40,652 bases of DNA, taken from the NCBI GenBank assembly GCA_021779915.1, contig JAJXZR010000047.1, forward strand, positions 1 to 40,652, given 5' to 3'. Within the stretch, counting starts at the first letter, position 1, and the number at the start of each line of letters is the position of its first letter. The DNA is from a bacterium (GTDB lineage: Bacteria; Patescibacteriota; Minisyncoccia; CAIUEV01). Below are positions 1 through 8,068 of this stretch, piece after piece. Below the pieces are notes generated by a model that was not told where the DNA came from, did no database searches, and saw nothing but the letters and a program-made list of their open reading frames with translations. Made by a program: the position numbers and the translations under genes.

Positions 1-23
1 TCCAGCATTAAAGCAGTTGCCGC
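1..23. repeat. 23-bp direct repeat of the ROK gene start
   Basis: Bases 1-23 are identical to 203-225, which encode residues 11-18 of the ROK protein. After base 23 the two copies diverge, because the first runs straight into the AT-rich palindrome. This is either a partial duplication of the gene start across the palindrome or a contig-end assembly artefact. Confidence 0.8.
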
Positions 24-164
24 ATTATTCTAATTATACTAATTAATCTAAAAAAGAACCAAATACTAAGTACCAAAAAAGATAGGTGATAACAATATTT
101 TTTGATAATTAGGTTAATTTGGATTTTTTAGGTTAATTAGGTCAATTAGTATAATTAGAATAAT
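24..164. repeat. AT-rich palindrome with 9-nt arm units
   Basis: Bases 24-44 are the exact reverse complement of 144-164 (21 nt). The left arm reads as units of the form TTNNNCTAA and the right arm as TTAGNNNAA, both with a 9-nt period. The right arm ends 8 nt before the ROK start codon, where a ribosome binding site would be expected but none is seen. Related copies lie inside the elements at 31555-31777 and 32965-33186. Confidence 0.85.
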
Positions 165-172
165 TTAAACCT

Positions 173-1027
173 ATGTTCGCCCTCGGTTTTGATATCGGCG
201 GTTCCAGCATTAAAGCAGTTGCCGCGGAGAATAAAAAGATTATTGCTTCCAAAATAGAAGTATTGCCCAAGAGTTTTCAAGGATTTCTAAAAGTGGCTAA
301 GGAAATGAAAAATGCCCTTGAAAAAGAACTTAAAAAAAAGGCTGAAGGAGCTGGATTTTCTTTTCCTGGTCCGATTGACAAAAAAAGAGAAAAAATTATT
401 GCCTGTCCCAATATTCCTTATCTTGCCAACAAGTCGATTTTAAAAATTCTAAAGAAAGAGCTTCAAATCTCCTCTATTAAAATTGAGCACGATATTCATT
501 GTTTTTTACTGGCTGAAAGGGAGTTTGGAGTTTCTAAAAAATACCAAAATGTTTTTTATTTAGCTATTGGAACTGGTTTGGGAGGAGCTTTTTCGATTGA
601 TGGAAAAATTGTACGTGGATTTCATGGCTCAGCCGGAGAATTCGGGCAGATGATTTTTAATTTAGAAAGAAAAGAAACGCTGGAGGATATTTGTTCCGGC
701 AAGTATATTGTCAAAAAACTGGGTATAGATGTTAGTACTGCGATAACAGAGGCAGAAAAGGGAAATGGAAAAGTACAAAAGGTATTTTCTGAGTTAGGCT
801 ATAACCTGGGTGTGGGGGTTGCCGGAGTTATCAATATTCTTGATCCGGAAGTTGTGTTTATAAGCGGAGGCATATCTACGGCAAGAAAATTCTTTGATTT
901 GGAAATGAGAAGAGCGATCCAAACTTTTGTTGTTTCGAAAAAGGCGAAAAAAACGAAAATCATTTTTAGCAAACTGGGGAGGTTCGGAGGAGCAATGGGG
1001 GCGGGCCTGATGGCAGTTGAAAGTTAA
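173..1027 (+). CDS. ROK-family sugar kinase-like protein
   Basis: The 284-residue protein belongs to the ROK (repressor, ORF, kinase) family of sugar kinases in the actin/hexokinase fold. Visible motifs are the phosphate-1 loop DIGGSSIK (residues 7-14), the phosphate-2 region GTGLGG (133-138) and HGSAGEFG (151-158). Asp107 in IEHDIH sits where the catalytic Asp of the family's NDAN motif falls. It has no N-terminal helix-turn-helix, so it is a kinase-type member, not a repressor. The family's zinc site (His of GH plus CxCGxxGC) is missing: GQM replaces GH and only one Cys follows. Substrate is unknown; glucose or an amino sugar would be usual. It is convergent with the deacetylase gene and ends inside an inverted-repeat arm. 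Confidence 0.85.
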   Translation: MFALGFDIGGSSIKAVAAENKKIIASKIEVLPKSFQGFLKVAKEMKNALEKELKKKAEGAGFSFPGPIDKKREKIIACPNIPYLANKSILKILKKELQISSIKIEHDIHCFLLAEREFGVSKKYQNVFYLAIGTGLGGAFSIDGKIVRGFHGSAGEFGQMIFNLERKETLEDICSGKYIVKKLGIDVSTAITEAEKGNGKVQKVFSELGYNLGVGVAGVINILDPEVVFISGGISTARKFFDLEMRRAIQTFVVSKKAKKTKIIFSKLGRFGGAMGAGLMAVES

Positions 1028-1132
1028 AAGTGCAAAGTTAAAAGTTAAGGAGTCGCCTCAGGCGACAGGCAATTGAATGTGTGCGAAGCTCACACTTTAA
1101 TTTTGAATTTTGCACTTTTAACTTTTAATTGT
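1018..1132. repeat. Palindromic spacer with two GC mini-hairpins
   Basis: AT-rich arms built around AAAGTTAAAAGTGCAAA (left) and TTTTGCACTTTTAACTTTT (right) flank two short GC-rich palindromes. One is GGAGTCGCCTCAGGCGACA at 1049-1067; the other is GTGTGCGAAGCTCACAC. The arms overlap the stop codons of both convergent genes, so in this place the element could also act as a bidirectional terminator. Confidence 0.8.
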
Positions 1133-1826
1133 TCATTATCCATTCCATTTCGTTGTCATTTTCCAGATGACAAACTATTTCTGTTTCTCCTTCTGGCAAG
1201 CTTTCTGTGAATTTGCTGGGGTTTTTCATCCATCCAAGGCTGATCATATAATCAGAAGAATTGGATTCCTTTTTTTGCTTTTTTGTTAAATAGGTTAAAT
1301 ATTTTCTTTTATTGATTTTTTGTAAAAAAGATAGAATTAAAGGGATTATATTCCCTTTTTCGTAAAGTACTTTTTCTCGGCTAAAGCGTACGTGGGGGAT
1401 ATTAAACTTATCAGAAAGTTCAAGGGCGATTTTAAAATAAGGTGGAAAAAAGTGGACATATTCGTGAGAATTTAATCCGTCAGGAAGTTGTCCGAAGATT
1501 TCTTCGAACTTTTTTATTTGCCTTTCCCAGTCTTTTTTCACTTTCGTAATGTTATTTGCTCTGGAAAAAAAGTTTAAAGCAAACATAAAAGAACGCTTGA
1601 GAATACTAAATTCATCTTCTCTTTTGCTTTTGGGAAGTTCAAGGTGAATATCGAGTTTAACCTTTGAATCAAGTAGTTCGTGCGTTTCGTTATCTGAAAT
1701 TTTTCTGTCTACCATTACAGCTACACGATCAATTTTGTTTAGTCGGACAAGCTTGGCAATGTTATCGTTAGATTTTTTGTTTTTTCCGAAATCGTCCGCG
1801 GAAAAGACAATCTTTGTTCTTGACAT
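1125..1826 (-). CDS. ChbG/YdjC-like carbohydrate deacetylase
   Basis: A YdjC/ChbG (HpnK-like) deacetylase, a metal-dependent family that removes acetyl groups from chito-oligosaccharides and related glycans. From the chosen start the protein is 233 residues and opens with MSRTKIVFSADDFG, where the tandem Asp is the family's metal/catalytic motif. LDIHLEL supplies one expected metal His, and NSHEYVHFFP a second histidine cluster. The frame stays open upstream to 1946, but those 40 residues do not resemble the family, so I start at the Met just before the first beta strand. There is no Shine-Dalgarno sequence. The specific substrate cannot be told. Confidence 0.8.
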   Translation of the reverse strand: MSRTKIVFSADDFGKNKKSNDNIAKLVRLNKIDRVAVMVDRKISDNETHELLDSKVKLDIHLELPKSKREDEFSILKRSFMFALNFFSRANNITKVKKDWERQIKKFEEIFGQLPDGLNSHEYVHFFPPYFKIALELSDKFNIPHVRFSREKVLYEKGNIIPLILSFLQKINKRKYLTYLTKKQKKESNSSDYMISLGWMKNPSKFTESLPEGETEIVCHLENDNEMEWIMNN

Positions 1827-2029
1827 AGGAGGTCGATTATTTTTTTCAAACCAATACATCTTCGAGTGTAAACGGAAAATTGTAATCTTGCGAATTTTTT
1901 GGTCGTTAATATAACTGTGGGGCGAATAATCTATTTGCCCCTGCAATTTGATTTTCGTTTTATCTTTTTTTTATAATTTTTTTATCTTAGTTATATTAAA
2001 CTTACGACATAAATTTTAATTTAAAGTTT

Positions 2030-2785
2030 ATGGAAATCACCAAAAAAGATTTAGAAGGTATGTTCAAGGCTCAAAGCGAAGATTTAAGAGGCGAAATAAA
2101 AGCTCAGGGAGAAGAATTGAGGAAAGAAATGAAGGTTCAAGGAGAAGAGCTAAGAAATGAAATGAATCTTATATTTGAAGTTCAGGATAATCATTTGACA
2201 AAGGAGTTAGACGAACGGTTCGAAACTCAAGATAATCGGTTAACAAAGGAGTTAGACGAACGGTTTGAAGTTCAAGATAATCGGTTAACAAAGGAGTTAG
2301 ACGAACGGTTTGAAGTTCAAGATAATCGGTTAACAAAGGAGTTAGACGAACGGTTTGAAGTTCAAGATAATCGGTTAGCAAAAGAACTAGACGAACGGTT
2401 TAAAACCCAGGATAACTATTTGAAAAAAGAACTAGACGAACGGTTCGAAACTCAAGATAATCGGTTAACAAAGGAGTTAGACGAACGGTTCGAAGTTCAA
2501 GATAATCGGTTTGAACAAAAAATGGACAATCGATTTAAGAACCAAGAAGAACTGTTCAAAACTCATACGGGAACTTTGTACGAAAAATTTCAATCCGATG
2601 TGGAGTTATTAGCCGAGATGGTAAAAGCTAATGGTGATAAGATTGAAGATGTCAGGGAAATGGTAGAAAAAAATACCGAAGACATTACGGAAATAAGAAT
2701 CGATATCAGTTTAATTAAAAATGAATTAAAGAACAAATTAGATAAAAGTGAATTTCAGGCTTGGAAAAAGGCTTATGCGAGTTAA
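2030..2785 (+). CDS. 15-residue-repeat coiled-coil protein
   Basis: A 251-residue, highly charged, probably all-helical protein of unknown function with no signal peptide or membrane segment. The centre holds seven copies of KELDERF within a 15-residue repeat (KELDERFEVQDNRLT). Hydrophobic positions are spaced 4-4-7, which is a pentadecad pattern (15 residues per 4 turns) that normally gives a straight or slightly right-handed coiled coil. The N-terminus has looser repeats (KAQGEELRKEM). The C-terminal 80 residues are a more ordinary heptad coiled coil. The role is likely structural or scaffolding. It is transcribed divergently from the deacetylase and converges with pnp. Confidence 0.75.
   Translation: MEITKKDLEGMFKAQSEDLRGEIKAQGEELRKEMKVQGEELRNEMNLIFEVQDNHLTKELDERFETQDNRLTKELDERFEVQDNRLTKELDERFEVQDNRLTKELDERFEVQDNRLAKELDERFKTQDNYLKKELDERFETQDNRLTKELDERFEVQDNRFEQKMDNRFKNQEELFKTHTGTLYEKFQSDVELLAEMVKANGDKIEDVREMVEKNTEDITEIRIDISLIKNELKNKLDKSEFQAWKKAYAS
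2202..2511. repeat. 45-bp tandem repeat inside the coiled-coil gene
   Basis: About seven units of 45 bp encode the 15-residue repeat. The middle units, roughly 2247-2380, are identical to each other at DNA level, while the outer ones have diverged. This is the pattern expected from recent slippage or unequal recombination in the core. Confidence 0.85.
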
Positions 2786-2846
2786 AAAGTCTTTGAAAAA
2801 AAGGTTATTCCCGTGTTTTTTAAGTTTTATAACTTTCAAGGCTTTT
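2785..2846. terminator. Possible bidirectional terminator
   Basis: AAAAGTCTTTGAAA (2785-2798) pairs with TTTCAAGGCTTTT (2834-2846) with one bulge and a loop of about 35 nt. It fills the gap between the convergent stop codons of the coiled-coil gene and pnp, with T-rich or A-rich tracts at the ends. The large loop makes it weaker than the terminator at 18261. Confidence 0.4.
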
Positions 2847-2847
2847 C

Positions 2848-4998
2848 TTAAAATATCATCGTTAAATTTACTCTTCCCATCTTGTCGATTTCTTTAACTT
2901 TAACTCTCACTTCGTCTCCTTCATTTAAGTATTTGCGAATATCCTCCACTCTTTCCTTGTCAGTAATTTGGGAAATATGAACCATTCCGTCTTTATTGGG
3001 AGTGAGTGAAATAAAAGCTCCGAAATCCATGATTTTAACAACTTTCCCAGTGTAAATTTCGCCAGCCTCAACTTCCTTGGTGATGCTTTTGATAATCTCA
3101 ATGGCTCGATTAAGTCCAGTTTCGTTGGCCGAAGCAACGCTGACAATTCCGGTTTGTTCAATATCGATGGAAGCACCTGTTTCATCAATGATTTCATTAA
3201 TTACTTTTCCTCCCGGTCCAATAACATCTCGAATTTTGTCTACCGGAATTTGAATAGTGGCAACCCGTGGAGCGTAAGGAGAAAGATTTTCTCGGTTTTT
3301 GGGGATTACTTTCAACATTTCTTCTTGAATCTTCGTTCTTGCTTTTGAAGATTTTTCAAAAGCTTCCTCGATCACTTCATAAGGTATACCTTTAAGTTTG
3401 ATATCCATTTGGATGGCGGTGACTCCTTCTTTTGTGCCGGCAATCTTAAAGTCCATGAAACCGGAAAAATCTTCCGTAGCACAGAGGTCGGTGAGGACGG
3501 TGTATTTCTCAGTTTCTTTATCGTACATAAGCCCCATAGCAATCCCAGTTACTGGTCTTTTAATTGGAACTCCGGCGTCCATTAAAGCTAGAGTGCTTCC
3601 ACAGACGCTCGCCATAGAAGTCGATCCGTCGCTAGACATAATTTCAGTCTGCATCATTATGGTGTAAGGAAATATTTCTTTTTCCGGCATTACTGGTTCA
3701 AGGGCTTTTTCTCCGAGGGCTCCGTGACCTACTTCTCTTCTTCCTGGACCTCGAAGTGGACGGCATTCTCCGACTGAAAAAGGAGGGAAGCTGTAGTAGT
3801 GGATGTAACTTTTTTTAGTGTCGACTTCGTCAATCATTCCATCGAGAATGAGCGAATCTCCGGGAGCCCCCAGTGTTGTGAGGGTTAACCCTTGGGTCCA
3901 TCCGCGAGCAAAAATAGATGATCCATGAGTGCGTGGAAGAACCCCCACTTCAATTTGAAGGGGTCTAATCTCTTCAATCGCTCTTTTATCAACCCTCTTT
4001 CCTTCTTTGTTAAAAAGATTCCTTACTTCTTCCTTGAAAATTTTATCAATGGCTTCACTAAAGATTGAAGTGTTGCCTTCCGGCTTTTCAGTGTGGGTAG
4101 AGTTGTACTCGACCATCAAATTTTCAATGTTCTCTTTTTTGAGTGTCAATGTTTCAGTATCAAACCATTTTTTATCGTTGAATGTCCCAACGATTTCTTT
4201 GATTTTTTCCCCCAGAACTTTTTTAACTAATTCTAAAATTTCAGGATCAATCGTGTGCAGAGGCACTTCCCTCTTTTCTTTTCCAGCTTTGGCTTGAAAT
4301 TCTTCCACAAGGGCGATTACTTTTTTGGATTCCTCCTGGGCAAGTTTGATGGCTTCTTTTACTTTTTCTTCAGGGACTTCTTTAGCGCCCGCCTCTATCA
4401 TGGCAATCTTTCCTTCTTTGGTGGTCGCTACAGTCAGGTTTAGCTTGTTATTTCCATTTTCAGTGAGTTTTGGATTGATTACAAGTTTTTCATCAATAAG
4501 ACCGATTTTAACTGCTCCCAGAGTGGTTTCAAAGGGAATATCTGAGATTGCCAGGGCAGCACTTCCAGCGACTAGTGCTAAGAAATCAGGATCACTCTCC
4601 TTGTCAAAACTGAGGGCAGTGATTATGATTTGAACTTCGTTACGCATTCCATCAGGAAAAAGCGGTCTAATGCTGCGGTCAAGCACTCTTCCCGTGAGAA
4701 CGGAATCATCAGAAGGCTTGCCCTTTCTCTTCATAAAACGGCTTCCACGAACTTTTCCGGCAGCATAGTGGTTTTCTTCATAGTCAACCGTTAGAGGAAA
4801 AAAATCCAATCCCTCTCTTGCTTCTTGGCTCATGACTGCCGTTCCTAAAAAGACAGAATCTCCATAAGTGACCAGCACAGACCCATTGGCTTGGTTAGCC
4901 AGTCTTCCAGTTTCAAGAGTCAATTCTCTCCCCCCAATTTCCGCTGAAACTCTAATAGGGTTCACAAAAGACCCGAGATTTTTTTCTTTGTTCTCCAT
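2848..4998 (-). CDS. pnp: Polyribonucleotide nucleotidyltransferase (PNPase)
   Basis: PNPase degrades RNA 3' to 5' by phosphorolysis and is a trimeric RNA-turnover enzyme. The 716 residues cover the full family layout: two RNase PH-like domains (about 10-235 and 320-555), a KH domain (about 578-640, with GPGGKVI) and a C-terminal S1 domain (about 646-716). The active-site loop SSDGSTSMASVCG (455-467) is intact. So are the two acidic residues corresponding to E. coli D486 and D492 (here D510 and D516). The Asp of E. coli LGDMD is Phe here (FSGFMD). The gene lies downstream of rpsO, the classic rpsO-pnp operon order. No Shine-Dalgarno sequence is visible before the ATG. Confidence 0.97.
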   Translation of the reverse strand: MENKEKNLGSFVNPIRVSAEIGGRELTLETGRLANQANGSVLVTYGDSVFLGTAVMSQEAREGLDFFPLTVDYEENHYAAGKVRGSRFMKRKGKPSDDSVLTGRVLDRSIRPLFPDGMRNEVQIIITALSFDKESDPDFLALVAGSAALAISDIPFETTLGAVKIGLIDEKLVINPKLTENGNNKLNLTVATTKEGKIAMIEAGAKEVPEEKVKEAIKLAQEESKKVIALVEEFQAKAGKEKREVPLHTIDPEILELVKKVLGEKIKEIVGTFNDKKWFDTETLTLKKENIENLMVEYNSTHTEKPEGNTSIFSEAIDKIFKEEVRNLFNKEGKRVDKRAIEEIRPLQIEVGVLPRTHGSSIFARGWTQGLTLTTLGAPGDSLILDGMIDEVDTKKSYIHYYSFPPFSVGECRPLRGPGRREVGHGALGEKALEPVMPEKEIFPYTIMMQTEIMSSDGSTSMASVCGSTLALMDAGVPIKRPVTGIAMGLMYDKETEKYTVLTDLCATEDFSGFMDFKIAGTKEGVTAIQMDIKLKGIPYEVIEEAFEKSSKARTKIQEEMLKVIPKNRENLSPYAPRVATIQIPVDKIRDVIGPGGKVINEIIDETGASIDIEQTGIVSVASANETGLNRAIEIIKSITKEVEAGEIYTGKVVKIMDFGAFISLTPNKDGMVHISQITDKERVEDIRKYLNEGDEVRVKVKEIDKMGRVNLTMIF

Positions 4999-5191
4999 TA
5001 CTTTAGTTTAAATAAATTAAAATCGAGTAATGGGGAGGTGAGTGAGTAAATAATAATAAATAAAATTTACATTGTACTCATTACCATTTACTACTTACCA
5101 GCATTACCGATATAAATTGGGAGCTATCAAAAATGCTATCAACAAATGAAACAGACAAACACCGCAACTTAACATTCTAACAATCCCAGTC

Positions 5192-5461
5192 CTATCTCTG
5201 TTTTAGCTTAAGGTTTTTGGTGGTTTTCATGTAAAGATCTTCGTTGGTGTGCTTCAAATATTCCAGCATTTTTCTCCTTCTGACTACCATTTTAAGAAGA
5301 CCGCGTCTTGAATGTTTGTCTTTATTGTTGCCTTTCAGGTGTTCAGAAAGACGCTCAATCCTTTCTGTAAGAAGGCTTACCTGAACAGCGGCACTGCCAG
5401 TGTCGGTTTGGTGAGTTGCTGATTTCCCAATGATTTTCTGTTTAGTTTCCTTGTTTAACAT
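5192..5461 (-). CDS. rpsO: 30S ribosomal protein uS15
   Basis: The 89-residue protein is standard length for uS15, which binds the central domain of 16S rRNA early in small-subunit assembly. Recognisable family blocks are THQTDTGS (residues 17-24), QVSLLTERI and the LSEHLK...KDKHSRRGLLKMVVRRRKMLEYL stretch (quoted here only by its ends). It is followed by a 193-bp gap and pnp on the same strand. In E. coli this operon is controlled by S15 binding its own leader; nothing in this leader lets me say whether that applies here. Confidence 0.97.
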   Translation of the reverse strand: MLNKETKQKIIGKSATHQTDTGSAAVQVSLLTERIERLSEHLKGNNKDKHSRRGLLKMVVRRRKMLEYLKHTNEDLYMKTTKNLKLKQR

Positions 5462-5562
5462 TTTCTTTACTACATTTAACGGCTTAATATCAATTTCTTT
5501 GTAACACAGGTTTTTTTATAAGTCTAAAAAATGATAAAAGGTAAGATTATTAACGTTGTTCT

Positions 5563-5693
5563 CCTCACTGTCTTTTTGAATTTATCTAAAACTTGGAAAT
5601 TGCATTTTAAAAAATAGGGGATTTCCTATAAAAAAATCATAGTTTTTAAAATGCAATTTCCAAGTTTTAGATAAATTCAAAAAGACAGTGAGG
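5563..5693. repeat. Perfect 51-bp inverted repeat in a divergent promoter region
   Basis: Bases 5563-5613 and 5643-5693 are exact reverse complements over 51 bp. They are separated by a 29-nt loop that itself contains a small hairpin (ATAGG...CCTAT). The repeat lies in the 367-bp gap between divergent rpsO and the gene at 5829, so it cannot terminate either gene. An RNA copy would fold into a 51-bp duplex. It could be a protein binding site, a hairpin-type element or a folding trap. Confidence 0.95.
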
Positions 5694-5705
5694 GAACGGA
5701 AGAAT

Positions 5706-5744
5706 AACTTTATAAACTTTATAAACTTTATAACTTGATAAACT
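5706..5744. repeat. One-sided 9-nt repeat array (AACTTTATA)
   Basis: Three to four units of AACTTTATA followed by AACTTGATA. It is the same unit family as the palindrome arms near 36400 and 37120, but no matching opposite arm is seen here. It lies in the leader of the gene at 5829. Confidence 0.7.
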
Positions 5745-5828
5745 AATGTAGACTTTCCTTTTTTTTTACTTTATCATACTAATAGTTAAAGTAGTGTTTT
5801 TTGATTTTAGAAACATAAAAATAAAGTC

Positions 5829-8039
5829 GTGGATAATAATACAAAAACTGATCAGACAGGCTCAGAAAAGGACAAGGCTCTCAATTTGGAGGATGTTTCG
5901 ATTAATACTATGAAGAGCGATATTGCCAAAGCGGAGGGAAAAGATGGTGGCTGGTTTGATTTTCTTTCTAAACACAAGGAAAACAAAACTGGTCAGCCGT
6001 TATCTAAAAAGGAGGATGAAGAAAAGAAGGAGATTGTTTTTGAAACCAAGCCAGATAATTTGCCCATTTCAGACCCGGCTAATTCAGAAACAAAAATAGT
6101 TGAAGAAGATGCGGGGGTTAAAGAAATTGAAAACTCCGATGTTACGTTAAAAGATGAATTGCAAGGCAATATCAATGAGCTGTCCAAAGTTTTAACTCAA
6201 AACAAAACAATCGAAGATACAAATCTCGATAATCCATTGCCAACTGGCAGCTTAGAAGAAAAAATAAAAGCGGTAGAAGGAATCAATTCAGAAAACCCTT
6301 CCGAAGAAACTGAGAATGACGATAGCCAAAATTCAACAGAAGATTCTTTAAACAATGAACTTGAGGCTTTTAAAAAGGAAATAGAGAAAGAAAACTCGGA
6401 TGAAAAACCTTCTGAGATTATTCCAGAAAATCTGCCTGTAGTCGAAAACGCAACTATTCCATCTCTATCCTCATTTTTTCCTTCTAAAAATGCGGAAGAA
6501 AAACCAACGGTCTTGGAAGCTGAAAATCAAAAAGAGTCAACAAACAAATTAGCGGAAGCTTTAAATAAAAATATTAACGAAAACTATTTAGAAAAAAGTG
6601 AAGCCGAATTAGTTGATGAAAAAGGAGAAAAAAAAGAAAAATCAATTATAGAATTTAAAGGAAACCTTGAACCTGACAAAAAAGAATCTTCGAATCAAGA
6701 ATCCGCTCCTCTAGATTCCTTTCTCAAGGGGGGCAGTATTGGAAATGACATGGAGGAACCAGAAAAAAAACAGGAAAAATCGGATGAAAGTCCCCTACCT
6801 CTTGAACTCAAAAAATTTACTTTGGAGGATGAAGACAAAGCTGAAAAGGAACAAAAAGTCAATACGATCAGCCCTTTTAGGGGTGATGGATTGGCGGGAA
6901 CCGTCGTTAATGCCAGTGAAGAAAATCCATTTTCAGCGCACCTTGATCCTCGAGAAAGAGAAGGGTCTTCTCTTCTTCAAAAAGTTGAATCTGCAATCAA
7001 CTACTCTGCTTCTCCTGATTTTGCCAAGGAAAGAGAAGCTGGGGAAAAGTTAACTCAAGAAATAAAAGAAGGGACGAAAGTTGTTGACCTAAAAGGGAAA
7101 AGTGTTGTGGCAGACAGTTCTTCCAATAAAAAGAAATATATTTTTATAGGTGTTGGAGTTTTTGGAATAATATTTGTTTTTATTGTCTTGTTCCTGATTT
7201 TTGGTGCGGGGAAAAGCTCTAATTCTCCGATCGCTGACAATAAAAATTTAAATACGAATGCAAACGGAAATATTAATACAAACGCCAATAAAGTGGTAAA
7301 ACCGATACCAATTAATGATAATGTTGATACAACACCAAAAATTGCCATTCAAAAAGTAATATTAAATGTTGAAAGCAAGGTTGTAAATAGTCCGCAGGAG
7401 CTGACAAAAGTAGTTGAGAGTTACAAGAGCGGAACAGCTGTATCGAAACTGACACAAATCGTTTTTGCCAAGTCAAATGGAAGTTCTCTGTCCTTGGCCG
7501 ATCTTGATTTGGACTTAGGAATAAAAATTCCAATCAAGATAATCCCTAACCCGGAAACCGTGCCAGCCCTGTTTTTTGTAGATTATTTCAATAAAGGCAA
7601 TGTTTTTGGATTGATTATCCCAACTGAAAATCGGGATGAAACTTTGTTTTCCGCGATGAGTGATTGGGAGCCGACAATGGTCAGTGATTTGAAGCCACTT
7701 TGGGACGGATATACAATCGACAATCAAAATGGTTATTTTGCCAACAGTAAACTCTTTACTAATTCAAGATACGCTCTTATCGACAAAAAAACGGGAATGT
7801 CACTTGATTACGTGATAAATGGAGGAAATATTTTCATTACTTTCGGGCGGTACAGCATGCAGGCTCTTAATAAGGAATTCATCGGAGTAAACAAAACGGT
7901 TAACAGTGGTATAAAATGGGAGGCTTCATCAGGAAGTGATTCGACGAGCTCAAGTGATGGTGCCAATATTGGGAGCAACTCTAATTTGAACGGTAGTGAC
8001 GACGTTAATAAAAATGCCAATACGAATAATGGAAATTAA
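5829..8039 (+). CDS. Large single-pass membrane protein, function unknown
   Basis: The 736-residue protein starts with GTG. About 430 residues of very acidic, Lys/Glu/Ser/Asn-rich, probably disordered sequence precede one transmembrane helix at about 437-462 (KKKYIFIGVGVFGIIFVF). An Asn/Thr-rich linker and an extracytoplasmic domain of about 190 residues follow, and the end is Ser/Asn/Gly-rich. The absence of an N-terminal signal peptide implies the long acidic part is cytoplasmic. I recognise no catalytic motif. Only 29 bp separate it from the secreted-protein gene downstream, suggesting one transcript and an envelope role. The start is uncertain because no Shine-Dalgarno sequence marks it. 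Confidence 0.7.
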   Translation: MDNNTKTDQTGSEKDKALNLEDVSINTMKSDIAKAEGKDGGWFDFLSKHKENKTGQPLSKKEDEEKKEIVFETKPDNLPISDPANSETKIVEEDAGVKEIENSDVTLKDELQGNINELSKVLTQNKTIEDTNLDNPLPTGSLEEKIKAVEGINSENPSEETENDDSQNSTEDSLNNELEAFKKEIEKENSDEKPSEIIPENLPVVENATIPSLSSFFPSKNAEEKPTVLEAENQKESTNKLAEALNKNINENYLEKSEAELVDEKGEKKEKSIIEFKGNLEPDKKESSNQESAPLDSFLKGGSIGNDMEEPEKKQEKSDESPLPLELKKFTLEDEDKAEKEQKVNTISPFRGDGLAGTVVNASEENPFSAHLDPREREGSSLLQKVESAINYSASPDFAKEREAGEKLTQEIKEGTKVVDLKGKSVVADSSSNKKKYIFIGVGVFGIIFVFIVLFLIFGAGKSSNSPIADNKNLNTNANGNINTNANKVVKPIPINDNVDTTPKIAIQKVILNVESKVVNSPQELTKVVESYKSGTAVSKLTQIVFAKSNGSSLSLADLDLDLGIKIPIKIIPNPETVPALFFVDYFNKGNVFGLIIPTENRDETLFSAMSDWEPTMVSDLKPLWDGYTIDNQNGYFANSKLFTNSRYALIDKKTGMSLDYVINGGNIFITFGRYSMQALNKEFIGVNKTVNSGIKWEASSGSDSTSSSDGANIGSNSNLNGSDDVNKNANTNNGN

Positions 8040-8068
8040 TTTTATAACAATTTTTATAAGCTGATTCA

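Noticed and set aside
1827-2029. Possible small gene or tRNA in the gap between the deacetylase and coiled-coil genes.
   Set aside because: No cloverleaf or good frame is seen; only a weak GGGGC...GCCCC hairpin near 1919-1941.
2169-2381. A 70-codon open frame on the minus strand with a repeated LTDYLELQTVRL pattern.
   Set aside because: It is the antisense shadow of the 45-bp repeats in the coiled-coil gene.
2202-2511. Possible CRISPR array, because of regular direct repeats.
   Set aside because: Units are contiguous 45-mers in a reading frame, with no unique spacers and no cas genes.
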